The position numbers and the translations under genes are program-made. Shown here one piece after another: positions 42,850-52,021 of a stretch of 64,000 nt of DNA. Positions within the stretch are counted from its first letter, which is position 1; every line of letters starts with the position of its first letter. This DNA comes from R-RK-3 sp031399085 (GTDB lineage Bacteria; Pseudomonadota; Alphaproteobacteria; Rhizobiales; Rhodomicrobiaceae), in assembly GCA_031399085.1 (NCBI GenBank), contig JANNOQ010000045.1:1-64000 (forward strand). The letters are read 5' to 3'. Below the pieces are notes generated by a model that was given only the letters and a program-made list of their open reading frames with translations, had not been told where the DNA came from and did not search any database.

Positions 42850-43277
42850 TGGACTTGCTGGGGCAATTTAACCCTGGTCAGCCAGAAATCGTTGATGCTG
42901 TTCACCAGAGTCTCGAAATCCTCCAACTGCACGGGTTTGCTCATGAAGCAGTTCGCATGCAGCCGATAGCTGCTGACGATATCCGCTTCCGCATCGGAAG
43001 TGGTGAGGATGACGATCGGAATCGATTTCAGATTTTCGTTGTCCTTGATGCGAGCCAGAACCTCGCGGCCATCCATTTTGGGGAGGTTAAGATCGAGCAG
43101 GATAAAGTCCGGCCGGGGGGCAGATGAATGATCTCCTGTGCGATTGAGAAAGGCCATGGCTTCGACGCCGTCGGTCGCCACATGCCATCGGATGGTCGGG
43201 TTGGCGTCGCAGAATGCCTCCTGCGTCAGCCGCGCATCGCCGGCGCTGTCTTCGACCAAGAGAACCCGTAACGGCAT
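42846..43277 (-). CDS. Single-domain response regulator (Rcp1/CheY-like)
   Basis: A 143-residue receiver without output domain. Acidic pair in LLVEDSAGDARL, phosphoacceptor Asp62 in ILLDLNLP, Thr/Ser switch in VILTTSDAEADI and conserved Lys in NCFMSKPVQLEDF. It is of the Rcp1-like kind that follows PAS or phytochrome kinases. Start MPLRVLLVED at 43277 has TTGGAG upstream; the frame is open to 43301. It overlaps the hybrid kinase gene and follows the PAS kinase by 5 bases. It probably shuttles phosphate between them. Confidence 0.92.
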   Translation of the reverse strand: MPLRVLLVEDSAGDARLTQEAFCDANPTIRWHVATDGVEAMAFLNRTGDHSSAPRPDFILLDLNLPKMDGREVLARIKDNENLKSIPIVILTTSDAEADIVSSYRLHANCFMSKPVQLEDFETLVNSINDFWLTRVKLPQQVQ

Positions 43278-43282
43278 TCGAC

Positions 43283-44830
43283 TTACTCCAATATCATGCA
43301 TTCAGAGTTCTCGATGCTTGCCAAAGCGAAGCGAAACGTGGACCCGCATCCGGGCTCGGACTCGACCCAGATGGTTCCGCCGTGCCGCTCGACGATCTTT
43401 TTGCAGATGGCCAGCCCAATGCCCGTGCCAGCGAACTCATCCCGTTTGTGAAGCCGCTGGAACACGCCAAAGATTCGCTCGAAATATTGCGGGTCAATTC
43501 CGATCCCGTTGTCGGTCACTGAAATGGTCCAATTAGTCCCGTTATTGGTGGCGCTGACATGCACTTTGGGAGCGCCAGAGGTTTGGAATTTAATGGCGTT
43601 GCCGACAAGGTTCTGAAACAGCTGAACCAGCTGCATTTCGTCCGCCATGACATTGGGCAGCGGATCATGCGTGACCACGGCGCCGCTATCACGAACAGCG
43701 CCGCCCAAATTTACCAGGGCTTGCTGTAAAGCTTTATCGCTCGATATGCAGCGTGGCTGCTCGCCCTTCGTCCCGACCCGGGAATAAGCCAGCAGGCCCT
43801 GAATCAGACGCTGCATCCGGCTCGCCCCGTCCACCGCGAAAGCAATGAACTCATCGGCATCGGCGTCGAGCTTGCCCTTATACCGTTTTGAAAGAAGCTG
43901 CGTGTAGCTGGCCACCATGCGCAGCGGCTCTTGCAAATCATGTGAGGCGATATAGGCGAATTGCGCCAATTCCTCATTCGAGCGGTTAAGCTCCTCCACC
44001 TTGCGCAGCAAGTGCGCCTCGGCTTTTTTGCGCACGCAGATGTCTCGGATCGCAGCTGTGACCAAGATTCCCTCGGCGCTTTCCAGCGGGCTCAGCATGA
44101 TCTCGATCGGAAACTCGGTGCCGTCCTTTCTCAGTGCAATCAGCTCGATGCCGGTTCCGATCTGCTGTTCCTCCGCGTCTTTCGCGGATCGAAGTTCATC
44201 CGCGACCAGACGCTCGGCAAACCCTTGCGGAATGATGTTCGTGACCTTCTGACCGAGCAGCTCGTCGCGGCGGTAGCCAAAGCGCTTTTCCGCCTGCAGA
44301 TTGAGCAGAACAATGTCCCCGTCTTGGTTCACCACAACCATCGCGTCCGGCGCCGCCTCCAACAAGCCGCAATATTTGCCTTCCATTTCATCAAGATGTT
44401 TTTCCGCCGCCTTGCGCAGGCTGATGTTGCGGATCGCGGCCGTAACTAGCGTGCCCTCGGCGGTTTCCAGCGGGCTGAGCATCAGTTCGATGGGGAACCG
44501 ACTGCCATCCTTCCTGAGCCCGATCAGCTCGATGCCGGTTCCGATCTGCTGGGCGAGCGCATCTTCGGTGGAGCGAAGATCGTCGGCGATCAGGCGCTCG
44601 GCAAAGCCCTCCGGAATGATGTTCGTGACGGGCTGCCCCAGGAGTTCGTCACGGCGATAGCCGAATTGCCGCTCCGCTTGCAGGTTGAGCAGAACAATTT
44701 CGCCCCCCTGGTCTGCCACCACCATCGCGTCGGGCGCTGCTTCCAAAAGGCCTCGGTAGCGACCCTCCAGCTGCGGATTGGTATCGCACGTTGCTGCCGG
44801 GATCGGGTCGGCGGCGCGGACGGAATTCAT
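43283..44830 (-). CDS. PAS-PAS sensor histidine kinase
   Basis: A 515-residue soluble kinase with no membrane helix. Two PAS domains (about 25-140 and 152-265) are near copies: AAPDAMVVADQGGEIVLLNL and AAPDAMVVVNQDGDIVLLNL, then IGTGIELIGLRKDGSRFPIE and IGTGIELIALRKDGTEFPIE. A phytochrome-type H-box follows (His297 in YIASHDLQEPLRM), then the ATPase domain (LFQNLVGNAIKFQ, DNGIGIDPQ, GTGIGLAICKK). The PAS ligand is unknown. It is first in a three-gene operon with the two regulator genes downstream. Confidence 0.92.
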   Translation of the reverse strand: MNSVRAADPIPAATCDTNPQLEGRYRGLLEAAPDAMVVADQGGEIVLLNLQAERQFGYRRDELLGQPVTNIIPEGFAERLIADDLRSTEDALAQQIGTGIELIGLRKDGSRFPIELMLSPLETAEGTLVTAAIRNISLRKAAEKHLDEMEGKYCGLLEAAPDAMVVVNQDGDIVLLNLQAEKRFGYRRDELLGQKVTNIIPQGFAERLVADELRSAKDAEEQQIGTGIELIALRKDGTEFPIEIMLSPLESAEGILVTAAIRDICVRKKAEAHLLRKVEELNRSNEELAQFAYIASHDLQEPLRMVASYTQLLSKRYKGKLDADADEFIAFAVDGASRMQRLIQGLLAYSRVGTKGEQPRCISSDKALQQALVNLGGAVRDSGAVVTHDPLPNVMADEMQLVQLFQNLVGNAIKFQTSGAPKVHVSATNNGTNWTISVTDNGIGIDPQYFERIFGVFQRLHKRDEFAGTGIGLAICKKIVERHGGTIWVESEPGCGSTFRFALASIENSECMILE

Positions 44831-44966
44831 GGTGTCACCTTTAGCAGCCGAGCCAGATCAAGCCACTCTGATGGCACGGCACCCCACAGACCCTACACGG
44901 ATCACATTAATGGGTTGTAACGTATTTAAGGATGCACGTTAAAGTTAGGCCGGGCAGGCGAGCGCT

Positions 44967-45686
44967 TCAACTCGAAACGCGGCTTTTTTCTTTCGCGAAA
45001 GGACTGAGACCGAGCCATTGCTGCATTGACCGCGTGATGGCTTTATCCCCGATCAGCTCGATATGACCCGCCTCAATCTCCTTTTCGACCGTCGAAATCC
45101 CCATCCAAACGGACGTCATGCTCCGCAGCGAGCTGCGCACGTAAAGGTCGATTTCGAAGCCGGGATTGACCGAGCACAAATCGACCTTGCCCCTGTCGAT
45201 CACCAGCCACCAGGACCGCTTGGCGGAGGTCAGCTCGGGATAGAGGAAATTGATCGTGCAGCGACGCGATGGCAGCGGTGTGGGGTCAAGACTGCGCCGC
45301 ATGTCCCACATCAGCAGCGATGGGTCTAGATTCTTGAGCGAAAGCGAGGATTCGATCCAGCGCTGTCCCCAAAAGCCGAGCGACATGACCACCGGGCGTA
45401 AATCTTCTCCCGCCTGGGTGAGCTGGTAGTCGACGATCCCCGCCTGGCCCGTGGGCACGGTCACGATCACGCCCGCCCCCTCCAACTCCTTGAGCCGTTT
45501 CGACAGCAGTGAAGGCGACATCAGCGGGACGCCGCGCCGCAGATCGTTGAATCGTGTGGTGCCGCAGAGCAGTTCCCGCAGCACCAGCGCCGTCCAGCGC
45601 GAACAGACAATTTCCGCCGCCATCGCGACGGGGCAAAACTGGCCGTAGCTGCCTTGCGCATATCGATCGTTCAAGCTGCCCGCCAT
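44967..45686 (-). CDS. HxlR family regulator with C-terminal SCP2-like domain
   Basis: A 239-residue regulator. The N-terminal winged helix (about 8-105) has the HxlR pattern: FCPVAMAAEIVCSRWTALVLRELLCG, TRFNDLRRGVPLMSPSLLSKRLKELEGAGVI, then YQLTQAGEDLRPVV. The C-terminal part (about 135-235, CTINFLYPEL...WWLVIDRGKVDLCSVNPGFEIDLYV) resembles a sterol carrier/SCP2-like domain that could bind a lipid-like effector. The cysteines (Cys18, 28, 41) could sense thiol or aldehyde stress. Target genes are not evident. Confidence 0.85.
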   Translation of the reverse strand: MAGSLNDRYAQGSYGQFCPVAMAAEIVCSRWTALVLRELLCGTTRFNDLRRGVPLMSPSLLSKRLKELEGAGVIVTVPTGQAGIVDYQLTQAGEDLRPVVMSLGFWGQRWIESSLSLKNLDPSLLMWDMRRSLDPTPLPSRRCTINFLYPELTSAKRSWWLVIDRGKVDLCSVNPGFEIDLYVRSSLRSMTSVWMGISTVEKEIEAGHIELIGDKAITRSMQQWLGLSPFAKEKSRVSS

Positions 45687-45997
45687 TTCCCGCGCCGCTT
45701 GGATACAAGCGCAACGGATGTCTAGAGCCTTATCTGCTCGGATGGAGATAGAAGCAGGACTCTATTGGTTTGTTGAGCTTGGTCAGTATCGCAAAGTGGG
45801 TGCTTATCCACCGTGCTTACGGACCATGCCTTTGGCGATCATGCCTCAGTACGGATATTGTAACGCTGCGTGCCGCCTGCGTCACTTATCTTGGTAAAAG
45901 GTGGCCCGCGAAAAATAGAACAGTAGCGATCATTGAGTCTTCGTTGGGTGAAACGTGCGGCCGTTCTCGCTCACTTTCTTTCCGCATGCGCCGCTTA
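45687..45997. other. Gap between HxlR gene start and uvrB end
   Basis: This 311-base stretch is the HxlR promoter region. A short open frame on the plus strand (45770-46006) lacks a ribosome binding site and any family resemblance, so nothing else is called. Confidence 0.4.
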
Positions 45998-48367
45998 CTA
46001 AGGTGATCGCCGTCTGTTGGGTCTAGGAAGAACCCGCTCCGAATGCGGTCCCATCTCATCGAGCGTTGGCTTATGCGGGCGTGACATCGGGTCGATGCGC
46101 TTTGCCGCTATGCCGGAGCTTCGCGGTTTTGCCGCTTTGCCCGCGCGCTCATCGACATCGGACTGCCGCGCAAGCGGATCGTCCGCCACCGCCAACTCCA
46201 CCTGCCGCAGCCGCTTGATCTCGTCCCGAAGCCTTGCCGCCTCCTCGAAATCCAAATTCGCCGCCGCATTGCGCATCCGCGTCTCCATATCCGCGATCAC
46301 GGCCGCCAGATTATGCCCCAGCATCGGCGTGCCGTCCTCGGAGAAGCCCGGCCCGGCGCCGACCAAGACATGGTCGCGCTCATAGACGCTCGACATGATG
46401 TCGCCGATGTTCTTGCGGATCGACTGCGGCGTGATGCCGTTCGCCTCGTTGTAGGCGACCTGCTTTTCCCGCCGGCGGTCGGTCTCGGCGATGGCGCGCT
46501 CCAGCGAGCCGGTCATGTGGTCGGCATAGAGCAGCACACGGCCATCGACATTGCGCGCGGCGCGGCCGATGGTCTGGATCAGCGAGGTTTCGGAGCGCAA
46601 AAAGCCCTCCTTGTCGGCGTCGAGGATGGCGACCAGCGCGCATTCAGGGATGTCCAGGCCCTCGCGCAAGAGGTTGATGCCGATCAGAATGTCGAACGCG
46701 CCGAGCCGCAAATCGCGGATGATCTCGATGCGCTCCAGCGTCTCGATGTCCGAATGCATGTAGCGCACGCGCAGGCCCTGCTCGTGCATGTATTCGGTGA
46801 GGTCTTCCGCCATGCGCTTGGTCAGCGTGGTGACGAGCACGCGGTAGCCTTGCGCGGCGGTCTTGCGGCATTCGTCGATGAGGTCGTCCACCTGGGTTTT
46901 GGCCGGGCGCATGTCGATCTGCGGATCGATGAGGCCGGTCGGGCGGATCACCTGCTCGGCGAAAACGCCGCCGGTCTGATTCAGCTCCCACGGGCCAGGC
47001 GTGGCTGATACATAGACGGTTTGCGGGCGCATGGCGTTCCACTCCTCGAATTTGAGCGGGCGGTTGTCCATGCAGGAGGGCAGGCGGAAGCCGTGCTCGG
47101 CCAGCGTCCATTTGCGGCGGCGGTCGCCGTTGAACATGGCGTTGAGCTGGCCGATCGTGACATGGCTTTCGTCGACGAAAACCAGCGCGTTATCGGGCAA
47201 ATATTCGAACAAGGTCGGCGGCGGCTCGCCCGGCTGACGTCCGGTTAGCCAGCGCGAGTAATTCTCGATGCCGGCGCAGGAGCCGGTCGCTTCCATCATT
47301 TCGAGGTCGAAAGTGGTGCGCTGCTCGAGCCGCTGCGATTCCAAGAGGCGGCCGGCTCCATTCAGCTCGGCGAGGCGAAGCTGCAATTCGTTCTGAATGC
47401 CCTTGGTCGCCTGATGCAGCGTGGGCTTGGGCGTCACATAATGCGAATTGGCGAAAATCTTGACCGCCTCGAATTCGTTGGTCTTCTCGCCGGTCAGCGG
47501 ATCAAATTCGACGATCGACTCGATCTCGTCGCCGAACAGCGAAATCCGCCAGGCGCGGTCTTCCAAATGCGCCGGGAACAGCTCGACCGTATCGCCGCGC
47601 ACCCGGAAATTGCCCCGCGCGAAGTCCATATTGTTGCGCTTATACTGCAGCGCGACGAGATCGGTCAGAAGCTGGCGCTGCTGGACCCGCGCGCCGCGCT
47701 TCAGCTCGAAAGTCATCGCCGTATAGGTCTCGACCGAGCCGATGCCGTAAATGCAGGACACCGAGGCGACGATGATGACGTCGTCGCGTTCGAGCAGCGC
47801 GCGGGTGGCGGCGTGGCGCATCCGGTCGATCTGCTCGTTGATCGAGGATTCCTTCTCGATATAGGTGTCGGTGCGCGGGACATAGGCTTCCGGCTGGTAG
47901 TAATCGTAATAGGAGACGAAATATTCGACGGCATTGTTCGGAAAGAAATTCTTGAACTCACCATAAAGCTGTGCGGCCAGCGTCTTGTTCGGGGCCAGAA
48001 TTAGCGCCGGGCGCTGGGTGCGCGCGATGACCTGCGCCATGGTGAAGGTTTTCCCCGAGCCGGTAACGCCGAGCAGCACCTGATCGCGCTCATGCTGGTT
48101 TACGCCAGCGACGAGATCCTCGATGGCGGTCGGCTGGTCGCCCTTGGGGTCGAATTCGGACACGAGATCGAAGCGGATGCCCCCTTCGGATTTTTCGGGG
48201 CGCTCGGGCCGATGGGGCGCAAACATGGTCATCGCCCCGGAGACGATCGGGTGGCTGGCCATGGAGGGCAGCAGCATAGAGCTGTCCGGCGCGACGGAGT
48301 AAGGCATGGCCGAGGTTTCGGCTAGCCCGGTTTTAGCTTTGCGTGGCATGAGGGGAATATGGGGCAA
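45998..48367 (-). CDS. uvrB: UvrB, excinuclease ABC subunit B
   Basis: UvrB is the damage-verifying helicase-like subunit of nucleotide excision repair, joining UvrA and UvrC. Walker A GVTGSGKTFTMA, the beta-hairpin region YYDYYQPEAYVPRTDTYIEK, helicase motifs FVDESHVT and TVYVSATPGPWE, the late QTIGRAARN and the C-terminal UvrC-binding UVR motif (FEEAARLRDEIKRLRQ, near 720) are all present. The 789-residue form has about 60 extra N-terminal residues, including several Met; the true start could be any of those, for instance 48349, and there is no clear ribosome site to decide. Confidence 0.97.
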   Translation of the reverse strand: MPHIPLMPRKAKTGLAETSAMPYSVAPDSSMLLPSMASHPIVSGAMTMFAPHRPERPEKSEGGIRFDLVSEFDPKGDQPTAIEDLVAGVNQHERDQVLLGVTGSGKTFTMAQVIARTQRPALILAPNKTLAAQLYGEFKNFFPNNAVEYFVSYYDYYQPEAYVPRTDTYIEKESSINEQIDRMRHAATRALLERDDVIIVASVSCIYGIGSVETYTAMTFELKRGARVQQRQLLTDLVALQYKRNNMDFARGNFRVRGDTVELFPAHLEDRAWRISLFGDEIESIVEFDPLTGEKTNEFEAVKIFANSHYVTPKPTLHQATKGIQNELQLRLAELNGAGRLLESQRLEQRTTFDLEMMEATGSCAGIENYSRWLTGRQPGEPPPTLFEYLPDNALVFVDESHVTIGQLNAMFNGDRRRKWTLAEHGFRLPSCMDNRPLKFEEWNAMRPQTVYVSATPGPWELNQTGGVFAEQVIRPTGLIDPQIDMRPAKTQVDDLIDECRKTAAQGYRVLVTTLTKRMAEDLTEYMHEQGLRVRYMHSDIETLERIEIIRDLRLGAFDILIGINLLREGLDIPECALVAILDADKEGFLRSETSLIQTIGRAARNVDGRVLLYADHMTGSLERAIAETDRRREKQVAYNEANGITPQSIRKNIGDIMSSVYERDHVLVGAGPGFSEDGTPMLGHNLAAVIADMETRMRNAAANLDFEEAARLRDEIKRLRQVELAVADDPLARQSDVDERAGKAAKPRSSGIAAKRIDPMSRPHKPTLDEMGPHSERVLPRPNRRRSP

Positions 48368-48434
48368 AGCCGTTGAATTGGGAAGATGAGAGCCAAACCA
48401 AACTTGCTAGCCCAATGCTCCCAAAAGGCTGCAC

Positions 48435-49142
48435 CTATTTCGGGCTGAAGTAGGCCGCTACGATCAACGGAGCGAACATTGCGGTGAGGATCGCGTTGAG
48501 CCCCATGGCCAGGCTCGCCCAGCAGCCGGTTTCTTCGTTCTCCGCAAACGCTCGCGCCGTGGCGATGCCATGGCCGGCGGTGCCGAGGGCAAGGCCCCGC
48601 GCCATACTGGTCCGCACGCCGCACGCGCTGAGCAAATAAGGCCCGATGACAGCCCCAGTAATGCCGGTGCAGATTGTCAGGCAGGCCGTAACCGGGGGAA
48701 CGCCCCCGATCAGGCGGGCAATCTCCATCGACACCGCGGCGGTCGCCGATTTCGCCGCAAGGGAAAGCATGGTCGAAAGGCTCGCTCCAAGCACATGCGC
48801 GACGATAAGACCAACAACGATGCTGGTGATCGATCCACACAGCAAGGCGGCGCACATTGCCAGCATATTGCCATCCAAGCGCTGAAGATTGCGGTAGAGC
48901 GGAATGGCAAGAGCGACCACAGCCGTGCCGAGCAAATAATGCAGGATTTCAACGGTTTCGAAATAACGGGCATGAGGGACGTCGCCAGCATGCAGCGCCA
49001 CACAAACCCCCGCAATGGTTAGCATTGTCGGGTTGAGCAGCGCGGATTTACCGGCGCGTCGATGCAATTCGGAGGCGGCGAAGTAAAGCGCCAGCGTGAA
49101 CGGTAGCCACAGCGCCTGATCCGAAGTCAGATTGAGTGTCAT
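48435..49142 (-). CDS. lrgB: LrgB family membrane protein
   Basis: A 235-residue membrane protein with about six or seven helices; TMLTIAGVCVALHAGD lies near the start, then SLAAKSATAAVSMEIARLIGG and RGLALGTAGHGIATARAF, the conserved LrgB core. LrgA/LrgB-type pairs act as holin-antiholin-like or pyruvate/glycolate carriers. Start overlaps the lrgA stop, so they are coupled. Plant PLGG1 and bacterial homologues carry glycolate; which role holds here is open. Confidence 0.9.
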   Translation of the reverse strand: MTLNLTSDQALWLPFTLALYFAASELHRRAGKSALLNPTMLTIAGVCVALHAGDVPHARYFETVEILHYLLGTAVVALAIPLYRNLQRLDGNMLAMCAALLCGSITSIVVGLIVAHVLGASLSTMLSLAAKSATAAVSMEIARLIGGVPPVTACLTICTGITGAVIGPYLLSACGVRTSMARGLALGTAGHGIATARAFAENEETGCWASLAMGLNAILTAMFAPLIVAAYFSPK

Positions 49143-49507
49143 CCGGCCTCTTCAACGCGAACAAGCTGCCGCCGGGGCACCGCGAACCGGTTGCCGATCA
49201 GCCCCGCGACAAGGATTGCCGCAGCCGTTGAAACCACCAATGCGACTGCGATAGCGACCCCGTCTTCAGCGAGGAGATCTCCGAAGAGCACAATCGCAGT
49301 GCCTGCGGGCACAAATAAAAGACCCAGATGCTGAACGAAAGTTTGACTTACCGCTTGCAGCCCCTCCGAGGGACCTTTGTTCAGCCACAGCCACACCAGC
49401 AGCAGCGTCATTCCGCAGAGTGGCCCCGGAAATCTCAAGCCGAGCTGGGAGACGATGAGTTCCCCGGCGAGTTGGAATGCGGTCAGCAGGATAAGATTTG
49501 GAAGCAT
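49139..49507 (-). CDS. lrgA: CidA/LrgA family protein
   Basis: A 122-residue membrane protein with four helices (LPNLILLTAFQLAGELIVSQL, GPLCGMTLLLVWLWLN, HLGLLFVPAGTAIVLFGDLL, VAIAVALVVSTAAAILVAGL). It is the small partner of LrgB. The ATG at 49507 with GCGAGGG upstream was chosen; the frame is open to 49615 without a site. ATGA overlap with lrgB. Confidence 0.9.
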   Translation of the reverse strand: MLPNLILLTAFQLAGELIVSQLGLRFPGPLCGMTLLLVWLWLNKGPSEGLQAVSQTFVQHLGLLFVPAGTAIVLFGDLLAEDGVAIAVALVVSTAAAILVAGLIGNRFAVPRRQLVRVEEAG

Positions 49508-49639
49508 GGCTGGCCCTCGCTTGACTGGCTGGGCTAGTGTGCTTGAAAAGGTAAATGCTGACTTCACCCGTTCAGGTGACCATGCAAGGCAATCCGCGCT
49601 TCGGTTTTGCAGCACTCCTTTCGCCTCGACAGGCCCGGC

Positions 49640-50128
49640 TCAAACCCAGCGCCGCACCCGCCGCTTATAGACCCGGTACTCCTCCCCAAATTTCCCCTCC
49701 ATGTACCGCTCCTCCCGGGCGATCACCCCGTAATGCATCACCCCCAGCGCCACCGGCAGCCCCGCCAGCCCGATCACGCTATTCGCAAACACGCTCAGCC
49801 CCACATAGGCCAGCGCCATGCCGAGATACATTGGGTTGCGCGTGTAGCGGTAGACGCCGGAGATGACCAGCGCGGTGGCAGGCTTCCAGGGTTGCGGGTT
49901 GGTCTTGGCGGCGAGGAAGCGCGCGACCCCTGCGGCGATGAGGGCGGCTCCAGCGCCGAAGAAGATCACGCCCGCAACCATCCGCGCTTCGAAGGGCAGG
50001 CCGAGCGTGGGACCATTCAACGCCCAGTCGATGGCGAGCGCCAGGGCCAAAACGCCGAGAAAAATCAGCGGCGGCGGGGCGATCACGCCTGGGTTGTCGT
50101 TTTCGGGTTGTCCGCCAGTTTGGGTCAT
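49640..50128 (-). CDS. Isoprenylcysteine carboxylmethyltransferase-like membrane protein
   Basis: A 162-residue protein with four or five helices and the ICMT/PEMT-type C-terminal motif: VISGVYRYTRNPMYLGMALAYVGLSV followed by EERYMEGKFGEEYRVYKRRVRRW. These NPxY and EER blocks bind S-adenosylmethionine at the membrane. The bacterial substrate is unknown, perhaps a lipid or isoprenoid. Start at 50128 with GAGG nearby. Divergent from the Lrp gene. Confidence 0.88.
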   Translation of the reverse strand: MTQTGGQPENDNPGVIAPPPLIFLGVLALALAIDWALNGPTLGLPFEARMVAGVIFFGAGAALIAAGVARFLAAKTNPQPWKPATALVISGVYRYTRNPMYLGMALAYVGLSVFANSVIGLAGLPVALGVMHYGVIAREERYMEGKFGEEYRVYKRRVRRWV

Positions 50129-50403
50129 AAGCGCCTCTATCGACACCGTTCGATCTGTCTGCGTCTTGACACCGGTTACACAATTCTATGCATGCGCGAA
50201 AGCTGCGAATTGAAGGCGGCGCGGCGGATCTGACGGAGGCAAACCTCGAGAGCGCCAGTCTGGAATTCGCTGCACTCCAACGCGCGGCTCTAAAGCCAAA
50301 AGCTAGAATAAAAATCCCATTCATCTGGAATTTACGCCGGGTTGTGCCTATTATGATCGTTATATGCGGCTTTTACGCAATTTTATACTCATAGGGCGCT
50401 TAA

Positions 50404-50886
50404 ATGCTCGACGCGGTCGATCTCAACATCCTGCGCATTTTGCAGCGCGATTGCACGGTCTCGGTGGCCGATATCGCCAAGGAGGTTGGCCTTTCAACGA
50501 CGCCATGCTGGCGGCGCATTCAAAAGCTTGAACAGGAAGGCGTTATCGAAGCGCGCGTCGCCCTGCTCAGTCCGAAAAAGGTCAATGCGGGCGTGACGGT
50601 CTTCGTCGCCATAACCACAAGCGAGCATACGATCGCCTGGCTGGAGCGCTTCCACGCGGTTCTGCGCGAGTTTCCGGAGGTCGTCGAGGCTTACCGCATG
50701 AGCGGGCAGGTCGACTATCTCATGCGCGTAACGGTGCCCGACATCGAGAGCTATGACCGCTTTTATAAGCAGCTCATCGAACGCATGGCGCTTACCGATG
50801 TTAGCTCCAGCTTTGCCATGGAGCAGATCAAATACACCACGGCGCTGCCGCTCGGCTTTGCCGAAAGCCGGTTGACTACAGCGTGA
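50404..50886 (+). CDS. Lrp/AsnC family transcriptional regulator
   Basis: A 160-residue regulator with N-terminal helix-turn-helix (LDAVDLNILRILQRDCTVSVADIAKEVGLSTTPCWRRIQKLEQEGVI, about 2-48) and the RAM effector domain (VFVAITTSEHTIAWLERFHAVLREFPEVVEAYRMSGQVDYLMRVTVPD). Amino acids are usual effectors; which one cannot be told. AGGGCGCTTAA lies before the ATG. It lies alone, divergent from the ICMT-like gene. Confidence 0.92.
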   Translation: MLDAVDLNILRILQRDCTVSVADIAKEVGLSTTPCWRRIQKLEQEGVIEARVALLSPKKVNAGVTVFVAITTSEHTIAWLERFHAVLREFPEVVEAYRMSGQVDYLMRVTVPDIESYDRFYKQLIERMALTDVSSSFAMEQIKYTTALPLGFAESRLTTA

Positions 50887-50929
50887 TGCTTCAGATTGAA
50901 ACGATCAAGCTCTAGATTCTTTTGTTTTG

Positions 50930-50973
50930 GCACGATTTTTCGGGAAAACCGGCGTCCACTTTCCCGATCGTGC
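50930..50973. repeat. Dispersed palindromic repeat
   Basis: GCACGAT (50930-50936) and ATCGTGC (50967-50973) enclose TTTCGGGAAAACCGG...CCACTTTCCCG, so the element is related to those at 21006 and 26673. It lies between the Lrp gene and the CHAD gene, at their converging 3' ends, and could serve as a terminator. Confidence 0.75.
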
Positions 50974-50974
50974 C

Positions 50975-51931
50975 CTAACGCGCCAAGACAATGACGTTGC
51001 CGCTGTCGCCCTCATCGCCAGACTGGTCGTCGGTTTCGGTCGAAGGCGCCGTCGCCCAGTAGATTTTGAGGCGCGCGGCCAGCGATGAAGGCTTTTCGGC
51101 AAGTAGCCGCGCGCCTATGTCGCGGGCCATGCCGCGGAGCTGGTGCTGGCGCCGGCGGCAGAGATCGAGATAGGCATCGACATCGCGGCGGCTGCCAAGA
51201 TGCTCCGCGTCGGCCAGCACAAGTCCCGCCAGCACAGCAAGGTCATGGTCCTCCCCGAGGATTTCCGACAAGCTGCGCGCCAGTGCAATATGCGGCCGTA
51301 GCGCCTTCGGCCAACTTGGGGCGACGAGCTGCAATTGCCGCCAATGGCGTTGAACATATTTCCGCCAGTCGTGAAACGCTTCGTCCTCGCCAATGCGGTA
51401 GGCGCGGTGGAAAGCGTGCCGGGCCTTGCGATAGTCGCCTTCCAGCGTCGACGCCACGGCCGCGAAGTCATCATCTTCAAGAACAATATCGAGGAAAGCC
51501 TGCCGCGCTTCTTTCAGCTGCTTGCGCGTCTGCGCGGCGCCCGCGCCGTTGAGAGTCTTTTCGGCCACGGCGCGCCGCGCCTCAAGGCGAGTACGGAACG
51601 CCGTCGCGCAGGGGCCGCCGCCAATGCGATCGTCGTGAACTTCAAGCTTGCCGATCGTCTCCAGCATGGCCTGGAGATCGCGCACGCCCGACATCGACCG
51701 CGCAATCATCTTGATGCGCGCCTCATCGCGGCAGAAATCGGCCTTCCGCATTGCAGGCTTAACCAAATGCAGAAGCGCCCGCAGACGCTTCATTGCCTTG
51801 CGCGCTTCGTGAACGGCGCTGCCATTATTGGTTTTGCTGGAGAATTTCGGCAGAATGCGATCGATTTGATCTGTGCCGACCTGCGATACGCTGTGGCTGA
51901 TCTTCCGTCCCGGAGTGAGGCGGTATGCCAT
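50975..51931 (-). CDS. CHAD domain protein
   Basis: A 318-residue helical protein of the CHAD type, a conserved His/Lys/Arg-rich fold that binds inorganic polyphosphate. NGSAVHEARKAMKRLRALLHLVKP opens the domain (about 37-60), with a second basic motif FHDWRKYVQRHWRQLQL near 185. It lacks the CYTH domain that often precedes CHAD. It may associate with polyphosphate or PHA granules, as some CHAD proteins do; this organism has phaZ. It lies next to thiE, without shared function. Confidence 0.88.
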   Translation of the reverse strand: MAYRLTPGRKISHSVSQVGTDQIDRILPKFSSKTNNGSAVHEARKAMKRLRALLHLVKPAMRKADFCRDEARIKMIARSMSGVRDLQAMLETIGKLEVHDDRIGGGPCATAFRTRLEARRAVAEKTLNGAGAAQTRKQLKEARQAFLDIVLEDDDFAAVASTLEGDYRKARHAFHRAYRIGEDEAFHDWRKYVQRHWRQLQLVAPSWPKALRPHIALARSLSEILGEDHDLAVLAGLVLADAEHLGSRRDVDAYLDLCRRRQHQLRGMARDIGARLLAEKPSSLAARLKIYWATAPSTETDDQSGDEGDSGNVIVLAR

Positions 51932-52021
51932 AATTTTAATCGACCTGGAAATACAGTGATGCCGAGGGAAATGATAATCGACTTCGCGATCCAGCGCCAG
52001 CCAGGGTCATGAATAAATCTC

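Noticed and set aside
45770..46006. 78-residue plus-strand ORF between HxlR and uvrB
   Set aside because: No ribosome site, no family resemblance, overlaps the uvrB 3' end.
50188..50394. 68-residue ORF before the Lrp gene with a hydrophobic tail
   Set aside because: No ribosome site; the apparent Ala/Leu pattern is weak and the hydrophobic end is likely chance.
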